A stretch of DNA of 64,000 nucleotides, taken from an uncultured Pseudomonadales bacterium (lineage in GTDB: Bacteria > Pseudomonadota > Gammaproteobacteria > Pseudomonadales > Pseudohongiellaceae). The position numbers were made by a program, and so were the translations under genes. Below the pieces are notes generated by a model, which was given only the letters and a program-made list of their open reading frames with translations, did no database searches and was not told the origin of the DNA. The stretch's first letter is position 1. Each line of letters starts with the position of its first letter. Location of the stretch: contig CALSTS010000001.1 of assembly GCA_943789335.1 (NCBI GenBank), forward strand, positions 1 to 64,000, written 5' to 3'. Positions 48,971 to 57,388 of this stretch are shown piece after piece.

Positions 48971-49085
48971 AACGCAGAGAGCGCAGTCAAGACGAGGCGA
49001 GAACATAATTTAATAAGAGAGCTTACTAAAAAGTAAGTGACCGAATTAAATTATGTTTTAAACGAAGTATTGGCAAGCGCAACAG
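48971..49085 (-). repeat. Intergenic structured repeat, copy C (best formed)
   Basis: The leading end on the minus strand is CTGTTGCGCTTGCCAATACT then TCGTTTAAAAC, 5 bases after the aceF stop. The outer arms AACATAATTTAAT (49002-49014) and ATTAAATTATGTT (49045-49057) are a perfect 13-base inverted repeat. Inside, CTTACT (49022-49027) and AGTAAG (49032-49037) form a perfect inner hairpin with loop AAAA. Confidence 0.85.
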
Positions 49086-49090
49086 TTAAG

Positions 49091-50779
49091 CTACAAGACC
49101 ATTAAGCGGATATCACTTAGTAAGTTATTCAAATAACTACAAAACAATCCTCCATCAACCCCATTCACTGCACGATGATCGTAAGATAATGAGAACGGAA
49201 GCATCTTACGCGGGACAAACTCATTATTGATCCAAACAGGTTTAACGGCGGTTTTAGAAACACCTAATATAGCCACTTCAGGGGCATTCACTATTGGAGT
49301 GAAACCTAGCCCGCCTATATTTCCTAAGCTGGAAACAGTAAAACAACCGCCTTCCATAAGCTCCTTAGTGAGCTTACGATCTTTAGCCTTTTGGCTTAGC
49401 TCGTTAATTTCTGCCGCTATTTCCCATACAGATTTCTTATCAGCATCTTTAACCACCGGCACCATCAATCCTGCAGGCGTTGCAACAGCCACACCTATAT
49501 TGACATACTTTTTCTGGATTAATTTCTTGCCGGACGAATGCAAAGACACATTAAATTGTGGAAATTCAGTTAATGCTTGAGCACAAGCTTTAACGATGAA
49601 AGGCAGTGGAGATAATTTAATACCTTTTTTCTCCGAAAGTGTTTTCTGAGCAGATCGGAACTCTTCTAGATCAGAAACATCAGCTTCTTCAAACTGGGTA
49701 ACATGTGGGACTGATAACCAGTTTTGAGACATATTTCGAGAAGTCACCTGATGTAACTTACTCATCTCAACTTCTTCAATATCACCAAACTGACTAAAAT
49801 CAATATCCTTAACCTGAGGCAAGGCAAAAGTTGAACCGCTTGATGCAATTCCACCTCCACTTTGAAGCGCATTTTTTACAAAATCTTTTACATCTTCTTT
49901 GAGGATGCGTTTTTTAGTACCAGTACCCATAACCAAGGTCAAATCAACGCCCAGTTGCCGAGCTAACTTTCTGACTGCCGGGCCTGCATAGACTTCTGAA
50001 TTATCTTTAGGGCTTATTGCTTGATGAGAACTTGATGTAGCTTTAGATGAAGAAGCAACCGAGGCACTTACAACATTTTCAGCCGTACTTTGCGCAGCTT
50101 TTAAATCAACTTCTGGCGCTTTAGTTTCTGCTTCGGGGCTAGTATCTGCTTTGGATTCGTCACTTGCTTCATCAGAAGTTTCTGCACGCATGATTACAGC
50201 GCCAGTTATCACTTTATCACCAACTTTAACCAAAATATCGGTGATTTTTCCGCCAAATGGCGCTGGCACATCCATTGCCGCTTTGTCAGTTTCCAAAGTA
50301 AGCAATCCATCGTCTGCATTAATTTCATCTCCAACTGAAACTAATATATCGATAACTTCAACAGCATCTTCAGCACCTAAGTCAGGCACGTTAATATCTG
50401 CAATAGATAATTCTGATGAGCTGGTCGATTGTTTTTCTATTTTTTTCTCTTCTACTTTCTCTTCTGTTTCTTCTATTACTTTTTCTGCTGTTGGCTCTGT
50501 ATGAGTCGCAGCTTTTGCATCTACACTCGCACTAGTACCAGCAGCACTTTCTACAACAACGATTTCATGGCCTTGATTAACTGTATCCCCAACCTTCACC
50601 AATACCTCTTTAACAATTCCAGCACTAGTTGCTGGAATTTCCATAGCGGCTTTGTCTGTTTCAAGAACCAATAAAGAATTATTTTCTTGAATCTCATCTC
50701 CAACAGAAACTAGAATTTCAATAACTTCAACATCTTCCGAATCGCCTAAATCAGGAATTGTTATTTTTTCCAGGGACAC
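49091..50779 (-). CDS. aceF: Pyruvate dehydrogenase E2, dihydrolipoyl acetyltransferase
   Basis: E2 forms the core of pyruvate dehydrogenase and passes the acetyl group to CoA. The 562 residues contain two lipoyl domains, each with the lipoyl lysine in a TDKAAM motif (near residues 43 and 165), separated by Ala/Glu-rich linkers. The E1/E3-binding domain (YAGPAVRKLARQLGVDLTLV and KKRILKEDVKDFV) is around 265-310, and the catalytic domain closes with SYDHRAVNGVDGGLF. It begins 22 bases after aceE. No lpdA for E3 follows; yajQ is next, so E3 must lie elsewhere. Confidence 0.97.
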   Translation of the reverse strand: MSLEKITIPDLGDSEDVEVIEILVSVGDEIQENNSLLVLETDKAAMEIPATSAGIVKEVLVKVGDTVNQGHEIVVVESAAGTSASVDAKAATHTEPTAEKVIEETEEKVEEKKIEKQSTSSSELSIADINVPDLGAEDAVEVIDILVSVGDEINADDGLLTLETDKAAMDVPAPFGGKITDILVKVGDKVITGAVIMRAETSDEASDESKADTSPEAETKAPEVDLKAAQSTAENVVSASVASSSKATSSSHQAISPKDNSEVYAGPAVRKLARQLGVDLTLVMGTGTKKRILKEDVKDFVKNALQSGGGIASSGSTFALPQVKDIDFSQFGDIEEVEMSKLHQVTSRNMSQNWLSVPHVTQFEEADVSDLEEFRSAQKTLSEKKGIKLSPLPFIVKACAQALTEFPQFNVSLHSSGKKLIQKKYVNIGVAVATPAGLMVPVVKDADKKSVWEIAAEINELSQKAKDRKLTKELMEGGCFTVSSLGNIGGLGFTPIVNAPEVAILGVSKTAVKPVWINNEFVPRKMLPFSLSYDHRAVNGVDGGLFCSYLNNLLSDIRLMVL

Positions 50780-50801
50780 AGATTTCTCCTATTTTCGATT
50801 C

Positions 50802-53483
50802 TTACACTAAAACCGGATTGGTTTTTTCCGGGTCTAATTTTAATTTTTTGATGGCCTTACTAACTACAGAACTTGCAATACTGCCTGCTTTAGCTAATTC
50901 ATTTAGCGCTGCCACAACTACATAATTTCGATCTACTTCAAAAAAGTGTCTAAGCTTTTCTCTGCTGTCACTTCGACCGAAACCATCAGTACCAAGCACC
51001 TTGAATGGAGCTGGAACGAAAGGCCTGATTTGTTCACCATATAACTTGACGTAATCTGTAGAAACAACAACAGGTCCCACTTGTTTCGACAAACACTCTT
51101 CTACATAAGAAATTTTTGGTTCAGCTTCAGGATTCAGCATATTCCAGCGTTCCGCGTCTTGGCCATTTCTAGTCAATTCATTAAAGCTCGGGACACTCCA
51201 AACATCAACGCTGACTTTATAATCTTTACGTAAAATCTCAGCCGCAGCTCGGACTTCAAGCAGTATTGTTCCACTGCCAAGCAAGCGCACTCTTAACTTT
51301 TCTTTTGATGTCACTTTATATGCTTTGCTGTCGCCATCTTCTAGTAAATACATGCCTTTTTTAATGCCTTCTTCACAACCTTTCGGCATATCTGGCTGAA
51401 TATAATTTTCATTCATGGTGGTTATGTAATAGAAAACACTTTCATCATCTCGGTACATACGACGCATGCCATCCTGAATAATTACTGCTAATTCATAGGC
51501 GTAGGTAGGGTCGTATGTCACACAATTTGGAATAGTATTGGCCATAATATGACTGTGCCCATCCTGATGTTGTAAGCCTTCACCATTCAGGGTCGTTCGA
51601 CCGGCTGTACCACCGACCAGAAATCCTCTGGCTTGCAAATCCCCAGCGGCCCAACACAAATCTCCAACGCGTTGAAAACCAAACATGGAGTAATAAATAT
51701 AAAAAGGAATCAGTGGATAGTTATGCACACTATAGGAAGTTGCAGCAGACAACCATGAACTCATTGCACCTGCTTCATTGATGCCTTCTTCTAATATTTG
51801 GCCTTTAACATCCTCTCTATAATACATAACTTGGCCAGAATCAGCAGGATCATAAAGCTGACCCAAAGCAGAATAAATTCCTATTTGGCGGAACATGCCT
51901 TCCATACCAAATGTTCGAGCCTCATCCGGCACAATCGGCACAATATTTTCACCAATTTTTTTATCTTTTACCAAGCCCGTTAGTAACCTAACGAATGCCA
52001 TGGTTGTTGAAATTTCACGCTCTCCCGTTCCGCTTGTAATGGCCTTGAACTCACTTAACTCAGGTGTTTCCAATTTTGAACTTTTAGCCCTACGCTGTGG
52101 AACTACACCGCCTAATGCTGCTCTAAGTTTGCGCATATATTGCATTTCTGGACTATTGTCATCGGGGCGATAATACGGAACCTCTTCCAATTTTTCGTCT
52201 GGAATTGGAATGCCGAAGCGATCACGGAAATCTTTCAAACTTTCAATGCTAAGCTTCTTCGCATTGTGGGCGGGATTCTGACCTTCTATAGCTGAAAAAG
52301 CGTAGCCTTTTACAGTTTTTGCCAGAATAACAGTTGGCCTATCTGTTGTATCAACAGCTTGCTTGTATGCTGCATAAACCTTAAATGGATCATGACCCCC
52401 ACGATTAAGATTCATAATTTCATCATCAGATAGGTGTTCAACCATTTTCAATAATTCAGGGCTTTTACCGAAGAAGTGCTCGCGGGTATATGCCCCGCCA
52501 CGACTTTTATAGGTCTGATATTCGCCATCGACTACTTCATTCATGCGAGCCTGCAAAAGACCTTCAGTATCATTCGCCAATAGCTCATCCCAATGCCTGC
52601 CCCAAACGACCTTAATTACATTCCAGCCATTACCTCGGAATATGCCTTCCAGTTCTTGTATGATTTTGCCATTTCCACGGACAGGTCCGTCCAGACGCTG
52701 CAGGTTACAGTTAATTACAAAATTTAAATTGCCCAGTTTTTCTCGGCCAGCAACACTAATAGCACCCAAAGATTCCGGCTCATCACACTCTCCATCTCCT
52801 AAAAATGCCCATATCTGACGGTCACCCTGTTTGACTTGGCCTCGGTTATCGAGGTATTTCATCACATGGGCGTGGTAAATTGCCTGAAGAGGCCCCAGAC
52901 CCATGGAAACTGTTGGAAACTGCCAATAATCGGGCATTAAATAAGGATGGGGGTAGGAAGAAAGCCCTTTGCCATCAACCTCTTGTCGAAAATGATCCAG
53001 TTGCTCTTCCGTGAAGCGTCCTTCTAGAAAAGAGCGGGAATAAGTCCCTGGTGAAGAATGCCCCTGAAATAACACTAAATCAGCTTTTTGGTTTTCAGTT
53101 TCACCACGAAAAAAGTAATTAAAACCAACATCATAAAGCGTTGCGCTAGAGGCAAAAGAAGACAAATGGCCGCCTAAGTCCATGCCTAATTTGTTAGCAC
53201 GTATAACCATTGCCATGGCATTCCAACGTACAATGCTTCGGATACTGCGCTCCATAAACATGTCGCCAGGCATTTTTTCTTCGGCTGAAACTGGAATGGA
53301 GTTACGGTAAGGAGTGTTCAGCGTATCGGGAGGAAGTGGATCACCGGACTCGGTGGCTTTATTAACAAGACATTTGAGTAAAAATTGCGCTCTTTCTAAG
53401 CCTTGGTTTTTTATGACTGAAGATATCGAATCCACCCATTCCTGAGTTTCTTGCTGATCGATGTCTTTATTGCTCTCTGACAT
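50802..53483 (-). CDS. aceE: Pyruvate dehydrogenase E1 component (homodimeric)
   Basis: AceE is the thiamine-diphosphate enzyme that decarboxylates pyruvate and acetylates the lipoyl arm of AceF. The 893-residue chain is the single-subunit gammaproteobacterial form: GGHLSSFASSATLYDVGFNYFFRG, the ThDP/Mg motif GDGECDEPESLGAISVAGREKLGNLNFVINCN, AKTVKGYAFSAIEGQN, and the pyrimidine-side region EARTFGMEGMFRQIGIYS. It leads the aceEF operon. A 19-base palindrome upstream fits a GntR-family (PdhR-like) operator. Confidence 0.98.
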   Translation of the reverse strand: MSESNKDIDQQETQEWVDSISSVIKNQGLERAQFLLKCLVNKATESGDPLPPDTLNTPYRNSIPVSAEEKMPGDMFMERSIRSIVRWNAMAMVIRANKLGMDLGGHLSSFASSATLYDVGFNYFFRGETENQKADLVLFQGHSSPGTYSRSFLEGRFTEEQLDHFRQEVDGKGLSSYPHPYLMPDYWQFPTVSMGLGPLQAIYHAHVMKYLDNRGQVKQGDRQIWAFLGDGECDEPESLGAISVAGREKLGNLNFVINCNLQRLDGPVRGNGKIIQELEGIFRGNGWNVIKVVWGRHWDELLANDTEGLLQARMNEVVDGEYQTYKSRGGAYTREHFFGKSPELLKMVEHLSDDEIMNLNRGGHDPFKVYAAYKQAVDTTDRPTVILAKTVKGYAFSAIEGQNPAHNAKKLSIESLKDFRDRFGIPIPDEKLEEVPYYRPDDNSPEMQYMRKLRAALGGVVPQRRAKSSKLETPELSEFKAITSGTGEREISTTMAFVRLLTGLVKDKKIGENIVPIVPDEARTFGMEGMFRQIGIYSALGQLYDPADSGQVMYYREDVKGQILEEGINEAGAMSSWLSAATSYSVHNYPLIPFYIYYSMFGFQRVGDLCWAAGDLQARGFLVGGTAGRTTLNGEGLQHQDGHSHIMANTIPNCVTYDPTYAYELAVIIQDGMRRMYRDDESVFYYITTMNENYIQPDMPKGCEEGIKKGMYLLEDGDSKAYKVTSKEKLRVRLLGSGTILLEVRAAAEILRKDYKVSVDVWSVPSFNELTRNGQDAERWNMLNPEAEPKISYVEECLSKQVGPVVVSTDYVKLYGEQIRPFVPAPFKVLGTDGFGRSDSREKLRHFFEVDRNYVVVAALNELAKAGSIASSVVSKAIKKLKLDPEKTNPVLV

Positions 53484-53599
53484 AGGTTAATTCTCTTGTA
53501 TTTCTCTAGTATTCTTTTTGGAAAACAGTCTGTAGTAAAGCTACAATCGCGCGCAATTCTACTTAAATATATGCCAAATTTCTAGTGGAGATCTCAAAT

Positions 53600-53618
53600 T
53601 ATGTAGTATTACTACATA
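53600..53618. promoter_or_regulatory. Palindromic operator upstream of aceEF
   Basis: TATGTAGTATTACTACATA is a perfect inverted repeat around one central base. Its core TAGTATTACTA fits the GntR/FadR-type pattern TnGTnTnACnA, to which E. coli PdhR (core GGTATGACC) belongs. It lies 117 bases before the aceE start, and the related TGTAGTAAAGCTACA occurs at 53531-53545. Likely control by pyruvate is inference. Confidence 0.5.
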
Positions 53619-53690
53619 TATTTATTATTTATCCATGTTTTTATAATTATTTCTATAAATATCAATAAGATAAATTTGTAGTAAAACGGT

Positions 53691-54233
53691 TTAGCCTATC
53701 AATCCATCTCGATATCGTTGCCAATCGAAATAAGGGCCCGGATCTGTTTTTCTTTCTGGGGCAATATCTGAGTGTCCTACTATCTTATTCTCGCTCATCA
53801 TTGGGTAGGTATCTAATAATACACGAGTGGTATCAATTAAAGCCTTATATTGAGCCTCTGTAAATTCTTCATGGTCAGTCCCTTCTAATTCAATACCGAT
53901 AGAGAATTCGTTACAGGTATCACGCCCTTGATAAGCAGAAATGCCCGCATGCCAAGCCTGCAGATTAAAAGGTACATATTGAACAATCTCGCCATCTCTT
54001 CTTATCAGCAGATGTGAGGAAACTTTTAAACCTTCCAATTCCATGAAAAATTCATGCTGATTACAATCCAGCTCATTGCAAAAAAGTTGATCAATATGAG
54101 GGCCGCCAAACTGGCCTGGAGGAAGGCTAATGTTATGAATCACCAAAAGATCGATAAGTTCACCCCCCCTTTCACTGCAGTTTGGAGAGTTTAATTCTCG
54201 AGCATTATTCAAACGGTGATCAATAATTTTCAT
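53691..54233 (-). CDS. ampD: 1,6-anhydro-N-acetylmuramyl-L-alanine amidase
   Basis: AmpD removes peptides from anhydro-muropeptides in wall recycling and so keeps beta-lactamase regulators quiet. I take ATG 54233 (MKIIDHRLNNARELNSPNC); the frame could extend 18 bases to 54251, but no better ribosome site is there. The zinc ligands are in LLVIHNISLPPGQFGG (His), and KIVGHSDIAPERKTDPGPYFDW (His and Asp), with VSSHLLIRRDGEIVQYV between them. Its length of 180 fits. Divergent from nadC, a familiar neighbour in pseudomonads. Confidence 0.95.
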   Translation of the reverse strand: MKIIDHRLNNARELNSPNCSERGGELIDLLVIHNISLPPGQFGGPHIDQLFCNELDCNQHEFFMELEGLKVSSHLLIRRDGEIVQYVPFNLQAWHAGISAYQGRDTCNEFSIGIELEGTDHEEFTEAQYKALIDTTRVLLDTYPMMSENKIVGHSDIAPERKTDPGPYFDWQRYRDGLIG

Positions 54234-54297
54234 AGTCCTGTTATACCACAAAAGGGCTAAGCTATAATGAGGCAGCTAATATTTAAAAGAGATCAGC

Positions 54298-55134
54298 ATG
54301 AGTAATAACATTTTTCTAGAAGACCTCGAAACAAATGTTCGTAGTGCCTTACAAGAGGATATCGGAAGTGGCGATATTAGCGTCTCTCTAATTCCTGCAG
54401 AGGAGAGAGCCGAGGCACAAGTAATTTGCAGAGAGAGTGCAGTTATTTGTGGCCAGCCCTGGGTAAATGAAGTTTTCAAACAAATAGACCCTAGTATTGA
54501 TGTTGAATGGGAAGCCACAGAGGGCCAAGCCTGCGGCACCAACGATTTAATTTTCAACGCCTATGGATCTGCCAAAAACATTCTTAGCGCCGAGAGAACT
54601 GCATTAAATTTTCTTCAATTATTATCTGGCACAGCTACAACAGCTAGACGTTATGCTGAACTTGTACAACATACTGCAGTTAAAATTTTGGATACAAGAA
54701 AAACGATTCCCGGATTACGACTTGCGCAAAAATATGCAGTCACTCAGGGCCGCTGCTACAACCATCGTTTAGGGCTATATGATGCTTTCCTACTCAAAGA
54801 AAATCATATCAGTGCTTGCAGAGGCATCGCTGAAGCTATCGCCAATGCGCGTCGCTACGATGCTGACAAACCTGTTGAGGTTGAAGTGGAAACGCTTGAG
54901 CAACTTGAAATTGCACTAGAAGCAAAAGCCGACACAGTGATGCTAGACAATTTTACATTAGACGATCTAGCGCAAGCTGTTATAGTCAATAAAGGCAGAG
55001 CTTTGCTAGAAGCATCAGGTGGTTATGATGACGCCAGTATTATTGCAGTAGCTGAAACTGGCATAGATTACATCTCAGTTGGAGCTCTCACCAAGCATTG
55101 TAAAGCAATTGATTTCTCTATGCGTTTTGTATGA
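54298..55134 (+). CDS. nadC: Nicotinate-nucleotide pyrophosphorylase (carboxylating)
   Basis: NadC turns quinolinate and PRPP into nicotinate mononucleotide with loss of CO2 in NAD synthesis. The 278 residues include LQEDIGSGDISVSLI, NFLQLLSGTATTARRYAEL, ILDTRKTIPGLRLAQKYAV (quinolinate-binding Arg/Lys) and VEVETLEQLEIALEAKADTVMLDNFT, ending with the ISVGALTKHCKAIDFSMRF segment. It is divergent from ampD and followed by pilD after a gap of 158 bases. In pseudomonads the pilin and pilBC genes lie in this spot; they are absent here. Confidence 0.97.
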   Translation: MSNNIFLEDLETNVRSALQEDIGSGDISVSLIPAEERAEAQVICRESAVICGQPWVNEVFKQIDPSIDVEWEATEGQACGTNDLIFNAYGSAKNILSAERTALNFLQLLSGTATTARRYAELVQHTAVKILDTRKTIPGLRLAQKYAVTQGRCYNHRLGLYDAFLLKENHISACRGIAEAIANARRYDADKPVEVEVETLEQLEIALEAKADTVMLDNFTLDDLAQAVIVNKGRALLEASGGYDDASIIAVAETGIDYISVGALTKHCKAIDFSMRFV

Positions 55135-55292
55135 TTGCGAACTTTTTATGAATGAGAGTTTTTGTATAGATGAGAATATAGTGCCACTATCTTTTTATCA
55201 GCTTTAGTGCATGCAGCATTAGGATAAACTATACCTAAATACATATTAGTTTAGCCTTTATAAGATACAGTATATTAAGGAGAAATAATTTC

Positions 55293-56180
55293 ATGGCTAT
55301 GGCATCTTTTTTTGCGACTTACCCGATAGCACTTCTGGGATTTGCTCTTGCTCTGGGACTTATTGTCGGAAGTTTTCTTAATGTTGTGATTTACAGGCTG
55401 CCAGTAATGATGCAGCGAGAGTGGACTGAGCAGTGCCATGACTTTCTAGAGATTAAAGCTGATGAGAGCAATAAAAATGGCCCTGAAAAATTTTCAAACT
55501 TTAACCTTGCACAACCAGGTTCACACTGCCCCAACTGCCAGCATCAAATAACTGCAATCGAAAACATTCCGGTATTGAGCTATCTAATTCAAGCAGGTAA
55601 ATGCAAGAATTGTAAGACTCCAATTTCTAGACGCTATCCAATAATTGAGTCTGCCTGTGGAATTCTTACTGTATTAGTTGCTTACCAATTTGGTTTCACT
55701 GGCTTAAGTCTAGCCGCTCTAGTATTGACCTGGTCACTCTTAGTGTTAACCATGATCGATTATGATCATCAGCTTCTGCCTGATGACATTACTCTGCCAA
55801 TATTATGGTTAGGCTTAATAATTAATTATTTTGGTCTCATCACCACACTTGAAACAGCAGTCTTAGGAGCAATTGCGGGATACATGATCCTATGGCTTAT
55901 ATACTGGCTGTTTAAATTACTCACCGGCAAGGAAGGCATGGGGCATGGGGATTTTAAATTGTTAGCTGCTTTAGGCGCTTGGATGGGTTGGCAAGCCTTA
56001 CCACAAATAATTTTACTCTCTTCGTTAATTGGCGCGCTTATTGGTATTGCCCTCATCATGCTTAAAGGTAGAGATAAAAACATACCTATTCCATTTGGGC
56101 CCTATTTAGCTGGAGCCGGTTTTGTTTCACTTTTGTGGAGCGATGAGTTAAACCAACTATATTCCGCGATTTTTTTGTAA
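55293..56180 (+). CDS. pilD: Prepilin leader peptidase and N-methyltransferase
   Basis: PilD cuts the leader of type IV prepilins and type II pseudopilins and methylates the new N-terminus. The 295 residues start with a membrane helix and GSFLNVVIYRLPVMM. Two zinc-binding CxxC pairs follow (CPNCQHQI and CKNCKTPI), then six or so membrane helices. The catalytic aspartates are in TMIDYDHQLLPD and in GHGDFKLLAALGAWMGW (GxGDxK motif). It begins a coaE-yacG cluster: coaE follows after 17 bases. It would process the pilins driven by the PilU and PilB-like motors of this window. Confidence 0.95.
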   Translation: MAMASFFATYPIALLGFALALGLIVGSFLNVVIYRLPVMMQREWTEQCHDFLEIKADESNKNGPEKFSNFNLAQPGSHCPNCQHQITAIENIPVLSYLIQAGKCKNCKTPISRRYPIIESACGILTVLVAYQFGFTGLSLAALVLTWSLLVLTMIDYDHQLLPDDITLPILWLGLIINYFGLITTLETAVLGAIAGYMILWLIYWLFKLLTGKEGMGHGDFKLLAALGAWMGWQALPQIILLSSLIGALIGIALIMLKGRDKNIPIPFGPYLAGAGFVSLLWSDELNQLYSAIFL

Positions 56181-56197
56181 GTAAACCCTATAAGAAT

Positions 56198-56818
56198 ATG
56201 AGCACTAGCGATACATCACCTTTGACCATAGGTCTAACAGGCGGCATAGGTAGTGGTAAAAGTGCGGTCAGCCAAATATTTACTGACCTTGGAGTCACGG
56301 TCATCGATACCGACCTGTTAAGTCGAGAATTAGTAAAGCAAGGCTCTCCCTTACTCAATAAAATAAAACAATATTTTGGTAATGAAATAATTTCAAAATC
56401 TGGAGAGTTAGATCGAAAACAGCTGAGACAATTAGTATTTAAGGATAAGGCAAAAAAACAGTGGTTAGAAAAACTCTTACACCCCGAAATTAAGTACTTA
56501 CTATTAGAGCAACTTAAAAAAATTAGCGAAATTTATGTCGTGGTAGTCGTGCCACTTTTACTGGAAAATAATAATTATAATTTTATCAATAGAATACTCG
56601 TAGTAGATTGCTCAGAAGCTTTACAATTAAGTCGAGCAATAACTAGAGACCAAAGTAGTTCAGATGAAATAAAAAAAATAATAGCGTCACAGATGCCAAG
56701 ATCAAAACGTCTAATGCTAGCAGATGATATTATTGTGAATGAAGGTACCTTAGAATCATTAGAGGAAAAAGTTTTAGAGCTCCATGAAAAATATCAAAAA
56801 CTCAAACAAAATAACTGA
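56198..56818 (+). CDS. coaE: Dephospho-CoA kinase
   Basis: CoaE adds the 3'-phosphate to dephospho-CoA, the last step of coenzyme A synthesis. The 206 residues have the P-loop GLTGGIGSGKSAVSQIF, then VIDTDLLSRELVKQGSPLL and HPEIKYLLLEQL, the lid region with RDQSSSDEIKKIIASQMPRSKRLMLADDIIVN, all typical. The ATG follows a weak ribosome site. It overlaps yacG by 35 bases, which points to translational coupling in the pilD-coaE-yacG unit. Confidence 0.95.
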   Translation: MSTSDTSPLTIGLTGGIGSGKSAVSQIFTDLGVTVIDTDLLSRELVKQGSPLLNKIKQYFGNEIISKSGELDRKQLRQLVFKDKAKKQWLEKLLHPEIKYLLLEQLKKISEIYVVVVVPLLLENNNYNFINRILVVDCSEALQLSRAITRDQSSSDEIKKIIASQMPRSKRLMLADDIIVNEGTLESLEEKVLELHEKYQKLKQNN

Positions 56819-56987
56819 AATTGCATGTCCGCAATGCCACAAAAAGGTTCCATGGATTGATGACTCAGTATATCGTCCATTTTGCTCAAAACGTTGTCAA
56901 ATGATTGATTTCGGCGACTGGGCAATGGAAAAAAACACTATCCCTGTGGAAGATCCCACTGATGATTGGGATAACTTTGAAGAATAA
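56784..56987 (+). CDS. yacG: DNA gyrase inhibitor YacG
   Basis: YacG is a small zinc-ribbon protein that binds the GyrB C-terminus and inhibits gyrase. The 67 residues contain the four-Cys zinc site CPQCHKKVPW and FCSKRCQMIDFGDWA (C-x2-C and C-x3-C), followed by an acidic tail (EDPTDDWDNFEE). It starts inside coaE. Its stop is three bases from the convergent mutT stop. Confidence 0.94.
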   Translation: MKNIKNSNKITEIACPQCHKKVPWIDDSVYRPFCSKRCQMIDFGDWAMEKNTIPVEDPTDDWDNFEE

Positions 56988-56990
56988 GAT

Positions 56991-57383
56991 TTAACACCCT
57001 TGCAAAAAGCGAACAATTTCTCGGTTAGCTTGGGGAAATTGATAATTCTCTAATTCCTTTAAGCTAACCCAACAAATTGCTTGACCTTCCTTACCTTTTG
57101 CCTTTCCCTGAAAACTTTCTACTAAACAAACATCAAGCAATACTTGCTTATCCCCATAATCATGTTCAACCTTAAGTAAAGGTGATGAACTTAGAACCTC
57201 TAGATCAAGCTCTTCTTGGAGTTCACGACTTAAAGCGACAGCTAGATTTTCACCTGCTTCCACTTTGCCTCCTGGAAATTCCCAAAGCCCCCCTTGATGT
57301 TGGTTCTTATCACGCAAGGCTATAAGGACTTCTCCTTTATCATTGCGAATAATGCCAACAGCAACGTGGAGAATTTCTGGCAT
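56991..57383 (-). CDS. mutT: 8-oxo-dGTP diphosphatase MutT
   Basis: MutT removes oxidised guanine nucleotides to prevent A-to-C transversions. The 130-residue Nudix protein has the start VAVGIIRNDKGEVLIALRDKNQHQGGLWEFPGGK, then the Nudix box GGKVEAGENLAVALSRELQEE. The box ends EELDLEV, where Asp replaces the usual Gly. QFPQANREIVRFL at the end is MutT-like. It lies 5 bases downstream of argJ, in agreement with the argJ-mutT pairing in pseudomonads. Confidence 0.94.
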   Translation of the reverse strand: MPEILHVAVGIIRNDKGEVLIALRDKNQHQGGLWEFPGGKVEAGENLAVALSRELQEELDLEVLSSSPLLKVEHDYGDKQVLLDVCLVESFQGKAKGKEGQAICWVSLKELENYQFPQANREIVRFLQGC

Positions 57384-57388
57384 TGGTT

